Of a DNA stretch of 64,000 nt, positions 62,860-64,000 are shown piece by piece. The stretch spans positions 62,001-126,000 of the forward strand of contig CAVSJF010000004.1 of the NCBI GenBank assembly GCA_963728155.1, in the 5' to 3' direction. The stretch's first letter is position 1, and every line of letters starts with the position of its first letter. Both the position numbers and the translations under genes were made by a program. The notes beneath the pieces are model-generated. The model did not search any database. It worked only from the letters and a program-made list of their open reading frames with translations, and was not told where the DNA came from. The stretch is from JACVRW01 sp963728155 (GTDB lineage: Bacteria; Actinomycetota; Thermoleophilia; Solirubrobacterales; Thermoleophilaceae).

Positions 62860-64000
62860 CCCCTCTTCGGGAGCGCGTAGTAGAGGATGCGTGTGCCCGA
62901 CTCGATGCGCTCCGAGCGCTCGACCTCGAAGGCCTCCTTGAGCGTGCGCTCGAAGAAGCCGAGCTCGTAGTCGGGATGCAACCCGTCGCGCTTGGGGGCG
63001 AGCAGCTTCTTGACCATCGGGTCCTCACGCGTGGGGAACTCGATCACGAGCGCCGAGCCCAGCGAGGCCAGCCAGTCGACGAACTCCTTCACCGGCACGT
63101 TGGCGGCGATGGCCACGTGGTGAATCAGCGCCAGCGCCAGCACCAGGTCGGGCTTGCCGCGGTCGGGCATCGACCGGCGCTCGAGCCCTCGCCATCCGAG
63201 CCCGGGTGAGGGGTCGGCGAGGTTCATGGTCAGGGTGAGGATCTGCTCGTTGCCCTCACCGCGCAGGTCGCGGTAGAGCAACTCGACCGGGCCCTGGTCG
63301 GCGTCGACCGCGACGACGTGCTTGGCTCCTTCGGCGGCGATGCGCGAGTAGCGCCCGTTATTCGCGCCGATGTCCCACACGAGCTTCCACTCGCGGCTGG
63401 TGGCCACCTCGCGGACGAACTCGTCCTTGCGGGCGGCGTCGTCGTCGGTGTAGGAGTTGCGTTCGCCGTAGGCCGTCCACACACCCTCGGGGGGATTCCA
63501 CTCGAGGCGGTCGACCAGCTTGCGCATCTTGCGCACGTTGGCAACGAACAGCTCCTTCTTGAAGACCCGCCTGACCTCTTTCTTGACTTGGTCGGGCCGG
63601 TCGGCGTAGCGCGCCTCGAGCCGTGCGTGCAGGAAGACGTTGGTGAACATCCCCTTGCGAAAGCGGTCACGGAAGGACATCAGGCTGCGCATCTGCGTGG
63701 GCGTGATGCCGTCGATCGAACCCCGCAGCCAGGGGTGGAAGGGCACGTCCTTCACCGACTGCAGCAGCAGCGGATAGAGGTAGAGCATGCAGAACTGGCG
63801 GTATCCCACCCAGGCCTCGCCCTCTCGCAGCCGCTCGAAGGAGCCGATGTCGACGAACACCGGCCGGGCGCCCTTGAACTGGACGTTGTAGGGCGTGGCG
63901 TCCTTGAGGACCAGGTCGTGCTCGAGCGAGCTCAGCAACAGATCGAGCTGCAGCAGAGCGGCGTCCTTGAGCATCGAGAACGTCCACTCGTAGGGGTAGG
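62856..64000 (-). CDS. Methyltransferase with kinase-like N-terminal part (partial at window edge)
   Basis: Open at the right edge, with 381 residues visible. The N-terminal part has LVLKDATPYNVQF (D-x4-N) and PVFVDIGSFERL, which match the catalytic loop and metal-binding Asp of kinase-like phosphotransferases. The C-terminal part, from about residue 190, is a class I SAM methyltransferase with VWDIGANNGRYSRIAAEGA and VVAVDAD, then LVLALALIHHVAIA. A two-domain make-up like this is found in uncharacterised glycan-linked proteins. It closes the minus-strand set with the membrane sulfatase. Confidence 0.83.
   Translation of the reverse strand, partial: YPYEWTFSMLKDAALLQLDLLLSSLEHDLVLKDATPYNVQFKGARPVFVDIGSFERLREGEAWVGYRQFCMLYLYPLLLQSVKDVPFHPWLRGSIDGITPTQMRSLMSFRDRFRKGMFTNVFLHARLEARYADRPDQVKKEVRRVFKKELFVANVRKMRKLVDRLEWNPPEGVWTAYGERNSYTDDDAARKDEFVREVATSREWKLVWDIGANNGRYSRIAAEGAKHVVAVDADQGPVELLYRDLRGEGNEQILTLTMNLADPSPGLGWRGLERRSMPDRGKPDLVLALALIHHVAIAANVPVKEFVDWLASLGSALVIEFPTREDPMVKKLLAPKRDGLHPDYELGFFERTLKEAFEVERSERIESGTRILYYALPKRG

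Overview
The window is high-GC DNA (about 70% G+C) packed with genes that often share 4-base GTGA or ATGA overlaps. Gene content and order point to the phylum Actinomycetota. The proteins look most like those of the class Thermoleophilia (Solirubrobacter/Conexibacter-type lineages), but that finer placement is inference. No rRNA, tRNA, CRISPR array, insertion sequence or prophage was seen. No stretch longer than about 300 bases lacks a gene.

Positions 1-9.3 kb hold mixed housekeeping genes: a XerC/D recombinase cut by the window edge, an L,D-transpeptidase, a sugar-epimerase/acyltransferase pair, a HAD phosphatase, an alpha/beta hydrolase, two membrane PH-domain proteins and a YCII/ECF42-type sigma factor pair. 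From 9.3 to 12.8 kb lie ilvD and thiD, with three small or uncharacterised genes upstream of ilvD. One is a 77-residue protein ending in Gly-Gly.

Positions 12.8-27 kb carry the classical dprA-comM-yraN-rnhB-lepB-rplS-trmD-rimM-khpA-rpsP-ffh block, then a flavin monooxygenase, an SPFH/NfeD pair, a transsulfuration enzyme and ftsY. From 27 to 46.5 kb follow smc-rnc-acpP-plsX-rpmF-yceD, a coaD-rsmD-recG-fakA block, rpmB, a threonine aldolase and the riboflavin genes ribH-ribBA-ribE-ribD. This is the ribosome, protein-export, lipid, chromosome and cofactor core of the cell, mostly transcribed on the minus strand.

Positions 46.5-64 kb change character. Here are several polytopic glycosyltransferases, secreted glycoside hydrolases (GH6 and GH2), two sulfatase/phosphotransferase-superfamily proteins, a flippase-like membrane protein, a Glf-like flavoprotein and a methyltransferase with a kinase-like N-terminal part. 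I read this as a surface-glycan locus.

A strong cross-cutting signal is that many conserved genes (dprA, comM, recG, fakA, ribBA, the GH6 gene, probably rnhB and the junction before ilvD) are interrupted by single-base frame changes, often in CG-rich runs. This looks like residual sequencing or assembly indels rather than gene decay, and it affects how apparent fusions and overlaps should be read. The most interesting biological leads are an RNase III lacking two catalytic acids, the Gly-Gly-tailed small protein, a 27-base inverted repeat between comM and yraN, and the kinase-like/methyltransferase protein at the right edge.
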